A stretch of DNA of 6,050 bases from Treponema sp. (GTDB taxonomy: Bacteria; Spirochaetota; Spirochaetia; Treponematales; Treponemataceae). Below are positions 5,969-6,050 of the stretch, one piece after another. Positions within the stretch are counted from its first letter, which is position 1, and each line of letters opens with the position of its first letter. The stretch lies in assembly GCA_012799545.1 (NCBI GenBank), contig JAAZLA010000077.1, positions 1 to 6,050 on the forward strand, read 5' to 3'. The notes under the pieces were generated by a model. That model saw only the letters and a program-made list of their open reading frames with translations, searched no databases and had not been told where the DNA came from. The translations under genes were made by a program, and so were the position numbers.

Positions 5969-6050
5969 ATGGAAAAAATTTTTACCCATCTTGGGGTTAG
6001 AGAAAGCTTGTTTTCTCACGCGGACCCTCAGTATAAACAATTTAATAAGA
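5969..6050 (+). CDS. Start of an unidentified gene, possibly AlkD-like DNA alkylation repair protein (3'-partial)
   Basis: Only 27 complete codons are visible before the window ends. The frame from ATG 5969 is open to the edge. The fragment contains VRESLFSHADPQYKQFNK, which recalls the start of HEAT-repeat DNA alkylation repair proteins (pattern: hydrophobic-x-E-x-L-F, then D-x-x-Y-x-x-F before a K-L-x-P segment). This is a weak resemblance from a short N-terminus and could be wrong. No Shine-Dalgarno precedes the ATG, and the extended -10 element lies immediately upstream, suggesting leaderless translation. The preceding terminator at 5872-5923 makes this an independent transcription unit from the peroxiredoxin gene. 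Confidence 0.6.
   Translation, partial: MEKIFTHLGVRESLFSHADPQYKQFNK

Overview
The window holds five protein-coding genes: three complete ones and one cut at each edge. Base composition is moderately AT-rich. The promoters read as plain sigma-70 type, and the protein families occur in anaerobic or microaerophilic bacteria. The overall feel is a host-associated spirochaete (Treponema-like) or, less likely, a Firmicute. That placement is an impression from protein and regulatory style, not a demonstrated assignment. Nothing points to phage, an insertion sequence, CRISPR, rRNA or tRNA.

Left part (1-3181, plus strand). A half-size type IV ABC exporter (membrane domain plus ATPase) runs off the left edge at its 5' end. 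It overlaps by 14 bases a 427-residue ModF-like protein with two ABC-ATPase domains. The second ATPase domain of that protein has its main motifs. The first has lost the whole Walker A region and the catalytic glutamate. The overlap suggests translational coupling and one operon. The exporter looks like the consensus-site half of a heterodimeric pair, so a partner gene probably lies upstream of the window.

Middle (3202-4872, minus strand). A SulP-family anion transporter with a C-terminal STAS domain converges on the ABC operon with a 20-base gap. Its promoter can be read almost completely (TTGACG, 17-base spacer, TACAAT). A perfect 9-base inverted repeat covers the -10 element, the predicted transcription start and the Shine-Dalgarno sequence, which is a good place for a repressor operator.

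Divergent region and right part (4873-6050). A 252-base intergenic region separates sulP from a Prx6-type peroxiredoxin on the plus strand. That gene has an extended -10 promoter, a leader of about 90 bases and a strong AGGAGG. It ends in a clear intrinsic terminator at 5872-5923. A further plus-strand gene starts at 5969 directly after an extended -10 element, so its mRNA may be leaderless. Only its first 27 codons are visible, and they faintly resemble the start of AlkD-like DNA alkylation repair proteins.

The genes cover export, anion uptake and peroxide defence, but no shared pathway is shown. I do not see a convincing undescribed multi-gene system. The points most worth following are the Walker-A-less ModF-like protein coupled to an exporter, the sulP operator-like dyad, and the possible leaderless gene.
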